64,000 nucleotides of DNA from Paragordius varius. Taxonomy: Eukaryota > Nematomorpha. Location: NCBI GenBank assembly GCA_964247055.1, contig OZ176050.1:4588001-4652000 (forward strand). The letters run 5' to 3'. A model generated the notes under the pieces. It was not told where the DNA came from, did no database searches, and saw only the letters and a list, made by a program, of their open reading frames with translations. Every line of letters begins with the position of its first letter. Within the stretch, counting starts at the first letter, position 1. Position numbers and translations under genes: made by a program. Below are positions 23,873-38,835 of the stretch, piece by piece.

Positions 23873-26157
23873 CTATGGAGAACATGCATAATCATTTATA
23901 TGGGTTATAATATTGCTGGTACTGTCCTTAAGGGCTAACACAAAGTTTTCTCGAAAGCATTTGTTTAATGCTATGTTCATATAAAAGGTAACAGCCACAT
24001 ACGTATATTCCAGAAGAGACAAGCAATACCAAATTCTTAAATCTTTGGTTCCTAAAAATATAATCAAAAAATAAATTACCCACACATTGAATAGCAATAA
24101 CATAGGTTTTTAAGGAAGTCTTTTTAATAGTGAATATAGAAAATTTTTTATGTATATAGACAAATATTTAATAAAAATTCTAATCACCAATCAGGGGACA
24201 TTTATAATCAGCAATATAGGTATTTACTGTTAACACTTCCTTACATTTCCATTTTTTCAACGCGATGACTTTTGTGTAGTTTTATCTAAAGCTTAAAGTA
24301 GTCAGTTAAAATACTGTTTTGAAAGTTGTTTTGGTGAAAACATAATTATCAAACCTTCTTCCCCTGTAATAGATAAAAACATAAAATTTTATTTTTTTTA
24401 TCTCCTAGAGTCCCAAATTTAACGCGATTGAAACAACAGCTGATATTTAAATCTATACAAAAAATTGCTGGTACATTGTAATTTGAAAGCTTTCAATTAA
24501 TTAATTATATGTTTAAACCTTAATATAAATTTATTTCCCTGTTGTATTAACGATTTGGAAAAATTAAAAAAATGGCGGCCAAAAATTTTAAGATGTGAAT
24601 ATTTTTACAATTTTACATTTTTAAATTTTTTTTGTATCATTAGCCCGAAAGGCTTTAGAAAGCATATTTTTAAAATTAGCCCAAAGCTAAAAAATTTTTT
24701 CAATATAATTAAAATTTAAATTGGTGGAGCGTTAAAGAAAAAACTCATTAATACAAAAAGCCAATGAGAATAAAAATATAGCATATTATCTTGACCAAAT
24801 TCTAACTACTTTAAAAGTTTATTAATATTGTTATTAACGTTCAATAAAATAACGACCCTAAATAAAAAGTAAATTTATTAAATCAAGTCTTTTGTAAAAA
24901 GGAATATATTTAGCATATTTATATTTGCTCTTTTTATCCATTTAATTTTAATTTAACGGTAAGGCAAAAGTGGCATTTTGCTGAGAAAAATTAAAAGCTA
25001 ATATAATATTATTGTGTTAAAATTTAACCTAAATTCTTTGACACAATGAAGACAACGTTTCCGATCGAGGCCGGTAATAAGAAAAAAATAAATTGTATGA
25101 GAAGGATTAGCAGTAATTTGTAATTTTTACGGATTTCTATTTTTTTCTTGGCCAATTTTTCATGCTTAACATTTTCGCGGGGATCTGCAAAAGTACTCTT
25201 TGATGCCCCTTGACCACTTATGGCATCTTGATTTATGCTTAAATTGGATACATCCCGTGTGGGCAAGTCACCTGGTCTGGCTGGAGAATCCAAATGTTGG
25301 TACAACATTTTTACCGCATGAATGTTAGATTTAGTCACTTTTCTATCTTTAGAATCTGTTTTTGTGTCATCATTGACGTTAGCAACACTATTATTATTAT
25401 TTGGGGTGAATTGAGTTTGATGATCGTCTCGCGTTATATCCCACAAAAAGAGATGATGCGTTTTATATATGGCATATAACTTGAGATACATTTCAATGGC
25501 AAATGGGAGCCACATAGTAAAACACATACGAAGAACGTAGTATACCAAACCCGAACTCGTGTGCGTTAAATAGCTACGCGAAAAAGTATACACCCAAAGC
25601 AATCTGTTATTCTGGATAAAATGATTCGGGTTAAGGCGATACACCTTAAAAATAGTGGCTGAGAGTGGAATGGTCCATATCAAGGAGTAGAGGCATATAA
25701 CTATAAATGCTATTTTGACACAACGCATCGAACAAAATTTGCGATAAAAATAGGGGTATGTCACAGCTATCATATGGTAGGCACAGAAAAGGAAAGAAAC
25801 CAAAAAGCTACAATTAATTAAAGCGCGTGCCATTGGGAAATGGAATATAATCAGGTAACGGTTCAGGTTTCGATTCAAATAAAATTTATGAAAACGTACG
25901 GATAGGAATAATTCAATCAGGGGCCACGGAATCATGAAAACACAACTGATCAAATTTACGGCAAATAAGTATCGGTTAAGGATGCCACTGATTGATACAT
26001 GTGGTTCAAAGATTGGATGATAGGCCATCATAAGGCCAAAACTGTTACCCACAATTCCTAGGACAAAAATTGTAACTAGGAGAGATTTGTAAATTGTTTC
26101 ATACAATGGATTCAGATACATTAGATGAGTTGGAAAAGTTAACTGTGATGCATCCAT
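23873..26157 (-). CDS. Atypical rhodopsin-like 7TM receptor 2
   Basis: Two exons: 26157-25029 (donor G|GTTAAA) and 24051-23873, joined in phase 1 to give 435 aa. Seven hydrophobic segments: TM1 VTIFVLGIVGNSFGLMMAY (GN kept), TM2 RYLFAVNLISCVFMIPWP, TM3 ALINCSFLVSFLFCAYHM, TM4 FIVICLYSLIWTIPL (Trp kept), TM5 FTMWLPFAIEMYL (Pro kept), TM6 LLLILLIQFIFFLLPASIG, TM7 YTYVAVTFYMNIAL. By alignment, D2.50 is Asn, DRY is YHM, CWxP ends FLLP and NPxxY is TFYMN; no Cys pair for the ECL2 disulphide is evident. The third loop is long and polar (about 125 aa), ending KKKIEIRKNYK. The tail NKCFRENF ends in CSP. Both paralogues share these substitutions. A plasma-membrane receptor is likely; ligand and coupling cannot be inferred. 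Confidence 0.85.
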
Positions 26158-28280
26158 TTATCATTACCCAAAAAGGAACGAGGTAGAAAAAGAAATGGGT
26201 ATAATTTATTAAATAATATATCCTTGTTCGTATTATATCATGTAAACTGTTTCCATTTGACTCTTTAAAATATTTATAATATTCATAATGTTGAATATTC
26301 TTTAATGAGGTAGTATAAAAACTTTTAGCCATTTTAATGGGAAGGAAGCGTTGTTATTGAAAAAAAGTGACGGTATATAAAATCTTGCTTCTTGTTTTAA
26401 TTATATTATCGTTAATATTGTTTTCATAAAATATGAATTTCATATCTTATAAATTATTGATGAGTATAAAGTTATGACGGATGTTATCCATAGGTTATAA
26501 CTGTAGGCACGCAGAACGTTGGGGTGAATGTTTCAACATAGTTAATGTAATAATAGCAATTAAAATACGGAAAAACTATAAATAACAATTTGATTTCAGA
26601 TGGCCATTAGGATTGGTTATCAAAAATTTTCATAATTTTATCAATCAATATTTAATGTTAAACACAAAAGAAGCATATTAAAAAACGCAAGTAAATAAGT
26701 GTGATTCAATTAAATTTCAAATTAGATACTAACGCATTTTAAACATATTTTATGAAGCAAAGAAAATTTAATTGACTAACACGCGCACACCTGAGTTTGG
26801 TAATGTGTACTAACAAATTATTAATTAAAACTAGGAAGCATAATGAAAATATTAGGAGCTAAAGCTAACTAGGATCTGTTAATTAAAAAACCTATAATGG
26901 ATAAAAATAAAGAAAAAAATAGATCAATGCAGCTAATTGAGCGACCTCTAGCGCTATAAAATCTATTATTATCTTGATTATAGGTATAGAATTTCAAATT
27001 GGTATAGATTATAACAGGATATCCAATTACTCCTTTCGTCTCAGTAATGTCTATGCCATCATTATAAAATTATTTATTTTTAATGTATGCTCCGATTAGT
27101 TAAATCTTAATATCCATAAAAGTTTAAAATTTTATCATTTTAAATTGGGAAATAGGCACAAACAAAAAATATATAGGCAGAATAATTTTGAGAATTTTCT
27201 AAAAGTAATTTAAATTTACTTTCAACACTTATCATATATTTTTTATGAGGATAACTCAAAATATCAAATAAAACATTTAACCACAAATATTGGTCAAAAT
27301 AATAATTAATTTTAACACTTACATGTCACAAAATTAACCACCTTTTTTTATTTTAAGGTATTGGTAATATTTTTTGAAAATATGGAAATAGCTAGTTGGG
27401 TTCCTCGCAATTATGTATTTTAAACCCTTGCTTCAACTAATATGCTGGAAAAATAACTTAATTAATTCATTAATTTTTGGATCCAGTTCAGTAAAATCCC
27501 CTATTATCGTTTTAAAAGGGACTTAATGCGAAAATTACCCATAAAACAATAAGCGCACCATGATTCAATAATCTAAAATACATATTACTAATTAGAAATT
27601 CATTTTTTGGGTGAAGTTGTGAGCCTATCTAAATTGACGAAGAGAACAAATTTTAAATTAATATAATAAATAATGTTTGTCAGTGTATATTTAAGCAAGA
27701 CAAAATTTATACTAACTTGCGTACATTCAAATATTTTCTAAATTCACCAATTAAAAACCTTTGAAACCAATAATAAGGGTGTTTATATTACTGATGCCCT
27801 CCATCAATATTTTGACGTCACTTTCTCTCTTGTACCTAGAAATAAAACCTCCGCACACCTTAAGCTTAATTGTTGATATTTTTAATTACATCATCTCTAA
27901 TCCATTCCATTTACACTGCTTTTATGTGCTTTAATTTGTAATACTGATAAATTTATGTTAACCTTTTAATACCAGCTTTTAGCTGTTGCCAAAATATGCA
28001 TGAGCAGAATTATCTAATATATAAAAACATCAGTGTTAAACCATTAACTATCAAAATTCATGATTTATTTTTTGGGTTTAATGTATCGGGAGTTTTCGAT
28101 ACGCAATCCAACTATTAAATAAATGGAAATAAACCTTATAATCTGTATCTAACATTTCTTAATAATAATAATCTTTAAAGCCTTGGCAATCAAAATTCTT
28201 CTTTATTCATCCAATTTTCTTAATAAATTTATATATTTAACGGATAGTACATTATTTACACCATACTTATATATTGGATG
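26158..28280. other. Intergenic, upstream of receptor 2
   Basis: A+T-rich, with only scattered short frames. A second start in another frame (about 26162, reading MINGCITVNFSNSSN) resembles the N-terminus of receptor 1 but cannot continue into TM1. No gene or intact element is recognised in the rest. Confidence 0.45.
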
Positions 28281-29252
28281 TACAGGATTAATGCTTTAAA
28301 TTGGCTTTTACATTTAAGAGTTATTTATCTTTGTGTCGGAACTGCTCTATATCAGAAATGGCAAATTTACACATATTTTGTAAAATAATTTTTGGTGGCT
28401 ATTCATTCCAAAAATTATCACTAAAATATATCATATAAACTTCATATAAAAAGCAAATCAATATTTTTAAAGTTTTTTAATTTTTATATGTAAGCTCCGT
28501 AAATACCAATTTTTTTTGCCCTTCTAAAATGGGTTAGTTTTCTTAAATTAAATGCTCATTTGATATTAAAAAAGTTTTTGCCGAAAAAATGGATTATTTG
28601 ATAAAAAATTAATTTATGGAAAAATTCTGTTAAAGCTTACTTTTCACCATTTTGCATGATGGAAACGGTATAAAAATACTTTATGATATAGAAACAGAGA
28701 TGCTGAATATTTTGTAACATAAAATATTAATTTAAAAGCTCGCTCGATAATATATTTGGTTTTTTTGTAAAATACTATTTATATTTAACATAAAATTAAC
28801 AAATAGTTTAATCAAAATTTTCAGATGATAAAAATGTTCAGCATCATTGAGTGATATAAAAAGTGCTTTACAATATCTTAAAGCGTTTTTATACCGTTCA
28901 TGAAAATGGTTTGAAATGCTTTTCAAAAGAAATGCTATAAATAAAATTTTTAAGCAAATGTTTGAGGTCAGTCGTCATATATATAAAATTTTTATTGCAC
29001 ATCTCGGCATTTATACGTTTATTTTAACTGGCCCCTTTAAAAAGGCAAAAAATAGGCCTTTTGAAGCCTAAATCTAGATATATTTAGTATTTTTTAGAAT
29101 GAAGCATTTGCCTTTCACCAAAATTTTATTTAACAAAATGTGTGCAAATTTTGCCATTTTCTGATATAGAGCAGTTACCACAAAAGTGTAGATAACTAAT
29201 AAAACAATAATAAGTGCCAAAAAACCCAAAAAAACCATAATAACCCTGATAC
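28281..29252. mobile_element. Fold-back element (family F), ~970 bp
   Basis: Long inverted arms. Left: ACAGGATTAATGC..., then GTCGGAACTGCTCTATATCAG, ATTATCACTAAAATATATCAT and GAAACGGTATAAAAATACTTT. Right: the mirrored TTTATACCGTTCATGAAAAT, TTTTCTGATATAGAGCAGTT, ACCACAAAAGTGT and AACCCTGATA. Each arm is about 450 bp with a short centre near 28730. No ORF; short frames in the arms are not genes. Confidence 0.75.
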
Positions 29253-29355
29253 ATTCCCTTTAAGAATATACATTTCATCAGGATATTTTTATTTGTAAAC
29301 ACTGATATAGGTTGCACAGAATCGGGGCATATTAAAAATATAATGATGATTATGA

Positions 29356-29391
<36 letters not shown>

Positions 29392-29401
29392 ATAGAAAAT
29401 G

Positions 29402-30291
29402 TATCTGGATTACTAAGGAGTTTGGTTTGGGCCTTACGAGTGATATAAGAAAGTTTTTACCACACTTTGTAACTGCTCCAAATTAGAAATTGAAAAAATT
29501 TACAATTTAATAAATAAGTTTTTTTGGTGAAAGCTAAGCGCTTTATTCCAAAAAATATCACTAAAATATTTTGTAAACTATCTATAAAAAGCAACAAGAT
29601 TTTATAAATTTAAACTATAGATATGTGCGAGAGTCTAAATTATTTGGACCCGTCCAAATCGGGCAGTTTTAGTGAAATAAAGGCAAAAATGCCGAGATTA
29701 AGAGATAAAAATTTTAATATGCTAAATTGTAACATCAAATTAACAATTATTTTTATAGCGAAATTTATCGTATTTTGAAGCATAAAAAACGGTAAGATAA
29801 TCAAACACATTATAACATAAACGCGTCTAATCAATCTAAGGAAAAAGAAATGTTTAGCATCATCGAATCATATAGATAATATATTCCATAACTCTAAATG
29901 TTTTATACCGTTTCCACCATGCTTCCAAATACAATAAAAGTCCTTCTTCAAAATTTAAACATAAATTAAATTTCTAAATAAATCATCCAGTTTTTCGAAA
30001 GATACTGAGGTCTTTATCGCACAATCTCTGCATTTATTTTAAGAAAACTTGCCCGATTCGGACGGGTCCAAAAATAAATTTTACCTATCTAAAATTTTAA
30101 ATTTTCTAAAAATACTGTTTAATATATAGTTTATAAATTTAGTGATATTTTTTGTGAAGCATTTCGATTTAAAAATTTGTTAAACAATTCGTGCGCAATT
30201 TTTTCCCTTTTTTGATATGGAGCAGTTATAAAAGTGGTAATTGCTTTCTTATGTTAATCCTAAACCCAAAAAAGCATCATGAATATCCTCA
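29402..30291. mobile_element. Fold-back element (family F), ~890 bp
   Basis: The left arm has ATCTGGATTACTAAGGAG, TTTGGGCCTTACGAGTGATA, TTTGGACCCGTCCAAATCGG and AAATGCCGAGATTA. The right arm mirrors these as CAATCTCTGCATTTATT, GCCCGATTCGGACGGGTCCA, ATATGGAGCAGTTATAAAAG and ATCATGAATATCCT. It adjoins the element at 28281 with only a TA repeat between (29358-29389). No coding sequence. Confidence 0.75.
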
Positions 30292-30617
30292 TTTCCTATC
30301 ATATATATTCATCAGGATATTTTTGTGTGATTCTGTAATTATATTTTCATAATTGCAATATGGCAAAATATATGCCATGGATTACGCAGAAATTATCCTT
30401 TTATCACCTGTCAACCCATTTCCTATCTAAACGAAAAAATCCAAACAGCGAAAACATTCGTGGTTTGTTTTAATTTTGCGGTATACCATTGTCAATGATT
30501 GCAATAGGTTGTATATTTATGCTTGTAACTTTTTTCAGATGATATAATAATTCAATTTTTTTATTATAATACTTTTCATGTTAATTTTTAAATTGGTATG
30601 TTACTGCAGCGATTACA

Positions 30618-31171
30618 GTGCCGAACTGTCTTTTATTATTAGGTGGGAGACGATTTAGAGCGGTTTTATGCTTTGGCGGGTTTGGTGTGCTCTTAAAGAC
30701 ATTAAACGGCGTTCAGTGCGTTTGGGTCCTTAACAGTCTTTTAGACCGTTATGCTAGTAAAAAAGGTATTAATTTTCATATATTAAGTAACCACTTGTTT
30801 TCAATTTGTTCGAATCTAAAGACTATTGAAATATATGTAATTAGTTTTATAAAATGAAACTGTATTTTTGCTTTGTAGGCTGCTTAATTGATAACAATTA
30901 AAGTTATCAATCCCGATGTGAAGTTTTAAAACACGCCAGAATATAAAAATATATTAAATTTTTGTGATTTAAGATATAATGATATCAAACGCATACGGCT
31001 TGTAACTAGTTTCAAAACAATAATCAGATGCTTTCGCCTATACATGGAATAAAGATTACACAAAATTTTTGTTTCACTACCCTGACGATACCATACAGTG
31101 TCAAATTGGCTCGACAACCCAAGAACCTGACAACAATCTAAATGTCGGAAATTCCGTCCAATTATCAACAA
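30618..31171. other. Unrecognised, less A+T-rich stretch with two frames
   Basis: 30618-30857 (+) has a 79-codon frame in a patch clearly richer in G+C than its surroundings (GGTGGGAGACGATTTAGAGC at about 30641). 30926-31171 (-) has an 81-codon frame, also less A+T-rich. Neither translation resembles a family I know, and neither is bounded by convincing splice sites. They may be exon or transposon remnants; not called as genes. Confidence 0.3.
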
Positions 31172-32293
31172 TGTACTAAATTATTGTAATACCGTAAAAC
31201 GCAAAAATTGGAGTTCGATACATATACCAGACTAATGCGAATAAAATTACTAAGAAAGGCTAATTATACGAGTAATTATCTAATTAGATTATATCTAAAA
31301 ACAGAATAATGACTCAGTAGTTTTATGTCCATGTGTCACGGATAGTTGGACAATAAAGAAAGGAAAGACACGGTATAAATATGCTTTTGAAATGTCCTGC
31401 ATGAGCAAAAAAAAATAAATGAAAATAAATAAAAACTGCGAAATAAAACGCTACATATCCCTGCAAATAAAATTTTCTTACTTAGAACAGATTACGAGAG
31501 CTTCATTTTCTACAAAACGGACAAGAATCAAAGTCGATTTTAGCTAAAATAAATCAAATATAAAATATCCAAATAATATATTATTTTTATCGTTCATTAT
31601 AACAAATATGAGGATATCCGTATTCGAACAGCAGACAAAATCCCAAAATTTTTATTCAGTTACACAAAAAACCATTAAAAACGGTTTCTAACCATAAAAA
31701 AAATTGTTTATTTTATCGTTCGAATTTAATTTTAATATTAACCTTATGTAAAAACATTGTTTTGTTTATATTTAATAATGTAAAAATATTGTTTTGTATA
31801 TCATAAAAGTATTATATTTTTTAAAAAATAGTTGATATAATATTTGGGCCTTTAAAGTTTTTGTGATGAATTCATATTCTATCATTGGCTGTTTTAATAC
31901 ATTGGCCGACAGAAAATTTTTGCAAAAACACTGAAGAATCATATTTTTTGGTAAAGCTTCTTTGGAATCCAAAGCATTTCTCCGGAATACGTCAAATTAT
32001 TAAAGTGAAAATATTGACATAGAATCGGAACCAAAAAAGGATTTTGGTTCTAATGGTTAATTTTCACATGCACTATGTTCCTCTATAATCCTATCTAGAA
32101 CAGATTATTGCCATACTGCCAAAAGATACTGATTTTTACCATATTAAAACAAATTTACGGTTTTCATGGTATAACATTATATTAAATAAACGTACTGCGA
32201 CCTTTATATATAATATATATATATTTTTACAGCGTATTTATTAAAATATGAATCTGTAACAATGAGATGGCAAAAAATTGTGTGTCCGAGCAA
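31172..32293. other. Downstream region of the Not homeobox gene
   Basis: A+T-rich, no gene recognised; it should contain the 3' UTR of the Not gene (-). Confidence 0.45.
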
Positions 32294-34747
<2,454 letters not shown>

Positions 34748-36082
34748 ATTTTAAAGTGATAAATTTTGGGAAAAATATGAATTTATAAACTATACGATTG
34801 AATATATCTGATTATTTTTCGCATTATGACTTAGGAAACAGGAAGTTAAATCGAGTTAATTCACGGGGACATAGCCATTGCATTAATTAATGTACAAATA
34901 TGACATAATATAATCCGTGATTATAATTTAATAAAAAATATATTTAGGTTACTAACTCACCCTTAGCCTTCACACATATCTATAGTAATAAAAATATGTG
35001 TCGCACACATATATTTTGATATTGATACTCGATCTATGGGACATTGGACCATATTGTAAATACATTCTACCATAAAGAATATAAAAACAGGAAAGAATGC
35101 TTAAAATGATTAAATATTTAATTATTACGGAATCATAAATCAGATATTAGCACACATTTTAGAAAAATATTGCTTGTTTGGTTCTAATATCTATTTTTAT
35201 ATATATTATTTAGCATATTTTGAATTTTATCACTTCGAATACTAAATAAACCTTGATGTAGCACGTATAGTGTGTCAAAATTGTGATCATTATTTAATAA
35301 AATAATAATTAACAAAAAAAAACATAATTTTAATCAATTTAATTTTTATATAATATGATTTAAGCAGAAACAAACATATTTTTTTGAAAAAAGGTATTTT
35401 TAATATAGGTAAAAAGGATGTAATATATTAATCTACCTGTCATTCAATATACAAATATCAATATATGATTTTTGCCATATTAAATGAATATTTTAAGTTA
35501 CAATATTCCCTAATAGTTATTAATTAATTTTTCCCTATTAAAAACAATCGATTTAAGGCCCCTTAATACAATCATTTATATTCTTGACGATTTCAAGGTA
35601 GAAAGCAGCCTTTGTTATACAAGTGTTTTTTCCTGCCAACTATTTTTTCACATCGAATCTTTAGTAATATGCTTAAATTCATTATTAATTAAACTTCATT
35701 TTTTATTATAAAAATACCCTTTTTAGTTGAAATCTAAATCCAGTAATTTGATATTAACTCACTTTAATATGATTTATATTAGAATGTTTTTAACCTGAGA
35801 GGCCCACGATCTGGTATCTCACGTTAATATAATATTTAGTAGAATGTTTTTACCTGAGAGGCCCACGATCGGAGTATATAGTAATTGAAAAAATCTTTTG
35901 CGCTCTTTTAATATAACAACGCTATTGACAAATACCTAATCAAAGGCAAAAAATCATGTGATATTTTTGCAAGAGTTCAATAAATTATTTATTTCATTTT
36001 ATGGTTAATTTTTTATCAATCTTAATTATTATTTTAGATAAAAATCACTGCATTGGTGTTTAGGAACACTGGGTGGTGGCTT

Positions 36083-36121
<39 letters not shown>

Positions 36122-36527
36122 CCTTACAATATGACTTACCTCCTAAGTGAATATCGGAGTTTATGTTAAATATTCTACTAAATACATATATATAAGATAG
36201 ATGTATAGGATTAAGCTTCGACAGCCCTTTAAGATAATTTCTATCTAATATTCCATATAAATGAATCAGTTCTAAAAAAATTCTTTGCCAAAATTCAAGT
36301 TGCCATTTAAAAAAATAATGCAGGGTTTTATGAATGTTTTATATAAACAACCCGCATAGCTTCAGGGCAAAAGTAAAAACATGCAATATTTATTTGAATA
36401 AAAAGATATTTAGAATTTTTTTAAATTCCTTAGGTAAGAAAAATTTAAGTTTTATATGCACTGCACACAATATCCTATTTATAAAAACACCTGATATAAT
36501 AATAATAATAATATTGTGTTAAAAATG
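34748..36527. other. Intergenic, upstream of the Not gene
   Basis: A+T-rich. It holds an AT run (36087-36118) and a two-copy tandem repeat at about 35756-35870 (period ~60; shared AGAATGTTTTT and CCTGAGAGGCCCACGATC). The promoter of the Not gene should lie here, but no element can be picked out. Confidence 0.5.
35756..35870. repeat. Two-copy ~60-bp tandem repeat
   Basis: Copies at about 35756-35811 and 35817-35870 share TTAGTAGAATGTTTTT-like and CCTGAGAGGCCCACGATC blocks. The second block is notably G+C-rich for this window and identical in both copies. Confidence 0.8.
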
Positions 36528-37343
36528 CATCAGGATTCTCAAAGGCATTTAGTTTTGGTCCTTACGAGTCAAATAAGAATAATGTTTATGTGGTAATTGT
36601 TCCATATCAGAAAAGGGATGTGCACATATTAAATTAAACATTTTTGGGGAAGCTTAATCGTTCATATAAAATGTTATGAAAATATATCATATACTTTCAA
36701 AGGCAAAACAATATTATTAAAAAAATATTTTTTTAGGGCACCGAAAGTCTCAAGTTTTTGGACCTCTGAATGGGCTATTTTCTTAAAACAAATGCAAATA
36801 TTCCAAGATTTTGCTATAAGTTCATATACTAGATAATGACATAAAAAACATATTAAAAAAATGCATACTTTGCTTGAAAATCAATTTTTAGCATCGGGTG
36901 AACCTTACTCTGTAAAAACACTCTTTAAGACATTCTAAATACTCTTTTTATATTATTCGATGATGCTGAACCCGTTAATCACTCATTCAAGGTTCGTCAT
37001 CGAAATATATACAAAAAGTGTTTTAATGTCATAAAGAATTTTTACACAGTTTTCACCATGCTCTGAAAAACCTTAAAATGAGGTTAATTAAATTTGCTAA
37101 AAATTAATTTTTTAACAAAGTATGCATTTTTCCAATATATTTTTAATGTCATAATCTAGAATATATAAATTATTTAAAAATCTGGGCATTTAGCCGTTTA
37201 TTTAAAATATTGTTTTGCCTTTTAATTTTAAGTATATGATATATGTTAATAATATTTTTCTAAATGAACCGTTTAGCTACCACAAAAGTGGTAAAACCTT
37301 CTTATATCACTCCTACCCAAGACCATCCATGAGAATCCTGATA
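36528..37343. mobile_element. Fold-back element (family F), 816 bp, best preserved ends
   Basis: The left end GCATCAGGATTCTCAAAGGC with TTTTGGTCCTTACGAGTCAA, GTGGTAATTGTTCCATATC and GATGATGCTGAAC is mirrored by CATCGAAATATATAC..., ACCACAAAAGTGGTAAAACC, TATATCACTCCTACCCAAGA and CCATGAGAATCCTGATA. The centre is near 36990. The consensus end of the family is taken from this copy: TATCAGGATTCTCA. No ORF. Confidence 0.8.
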
Positions 37344-38835
37344 CTTTAATCTATCGTAAAGTATATTTCATCTGGATATTTTTTGTGATATAAATGTTAT
37401 AACTTTTAAGTAGGTCTTTAAAGTCTTTTTTTACAATTATTTTAGAAAAATGATATAAAAGCAAAAAAACTCTTAGAAAAAATAATCACATTCACACTCA
37501 ATATTATATATTATGAAATATTATTTTGCCTAAAATATAGAAATTAAAATTTTAAAATATCGATTATGATCACATTTATTGATTATGGATAAAGGATTTG
37601 TGCGATTCAGATTTGTTAAATACAACTTTTTGTATTACACAAAGTTCTAATATTAATATAATTCAATCTAAAATGTAATGTAGACGATTTTGATAAAATG
37701 TACTTTTTATCGTAGAATTTAACATATTGCATTTAACATTGATTTTATGAACAAGAGCTTAACTAATTTTCAAAGTTTTAAATTTGGGAACCTATTTACA
37801 AATAATTGTGGAGAACTAAGCACGTTTTGGTTTATTTATAATATTCATGGTAACTTGAAACATTCTAATTTTCCAAAAAAATTAGCATAATGTGCACGAT
37901 TTTGTCGATTTTTAATAACTTATGCCAAATGGTCATCTATTATAACACTCGATTGTTCCTATGTTATCCATGGTTTTAAGCCCTTTTTTGGCTTCACGGT
38001 GTAATATTTATGGGCACACGTTGCAAGTGAACCTTTACAGTTGTAATATTTCGATTTTTGAGTTTAACCTTATTATCAATGGATATTTGCAATTTTTAAT
38101 AACGGAATCGGGCTTGTAGTTAAAAGTTTATATTAACTTAATATTCATTGATATTATTTTCAAATTTAGAGAAATTTAATCAAAACTTTCCACGTGAATA
38201 TAATTCACCGAAAAACACCTTTGAACATTTCCTTAATTCCGTACATATTTTAGATTGATAAAAGTAACACTTTAATGATGAAAAGATGTTTAGTACATAA
38301 ATTAATGTAAAGTATAATAGAGAAAAAATATATTATCAGAATTTTTTAGATTAAACGATAGCGAAAAATTCTTAACATCATAATGTTATGCAAATATCAT
38401 TCAGTTCATATATAAAGTGTGTTAATTAATACGGAAGATTTTCATGTTCTTTAAAACATGAGATACCAACTAATAGAAGTAATATTTAAAAATGGTATAT
38501 CAGTATTTTTATGTAAATAAATATTAAATTCTGATTATCTAAAATTTATATTGACTTAACATTCATTAGAATACGTTAGCTAAATTAAAGAAGTTTTTGT
38601 AGGTTAAGAATCGAAATGTTATAAACCTTAAGTAATATTATTAATAAAACATATAAAACTAAATATATTTTTTCGGCTTTTTAGCCCTCAGTTTTATTAT
38701 TCCGGAAGTTAACTTTGGTTAAACTATTTCACACTTTTGGAAATAAACATAGTTACACACACCAACACACCAGACTATTTAGGTATTCAAAATTTATTCT
38801 TTTTTTCTTGAAAATAAAACAACCGATTATTAATT
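37344..38835. other. Intergenic, upstream of the lectin gene
   Basis: A+T-rich with no recognised gene or element; presumed 5' region of the C-type lectin gene. Confidence 0.5.
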
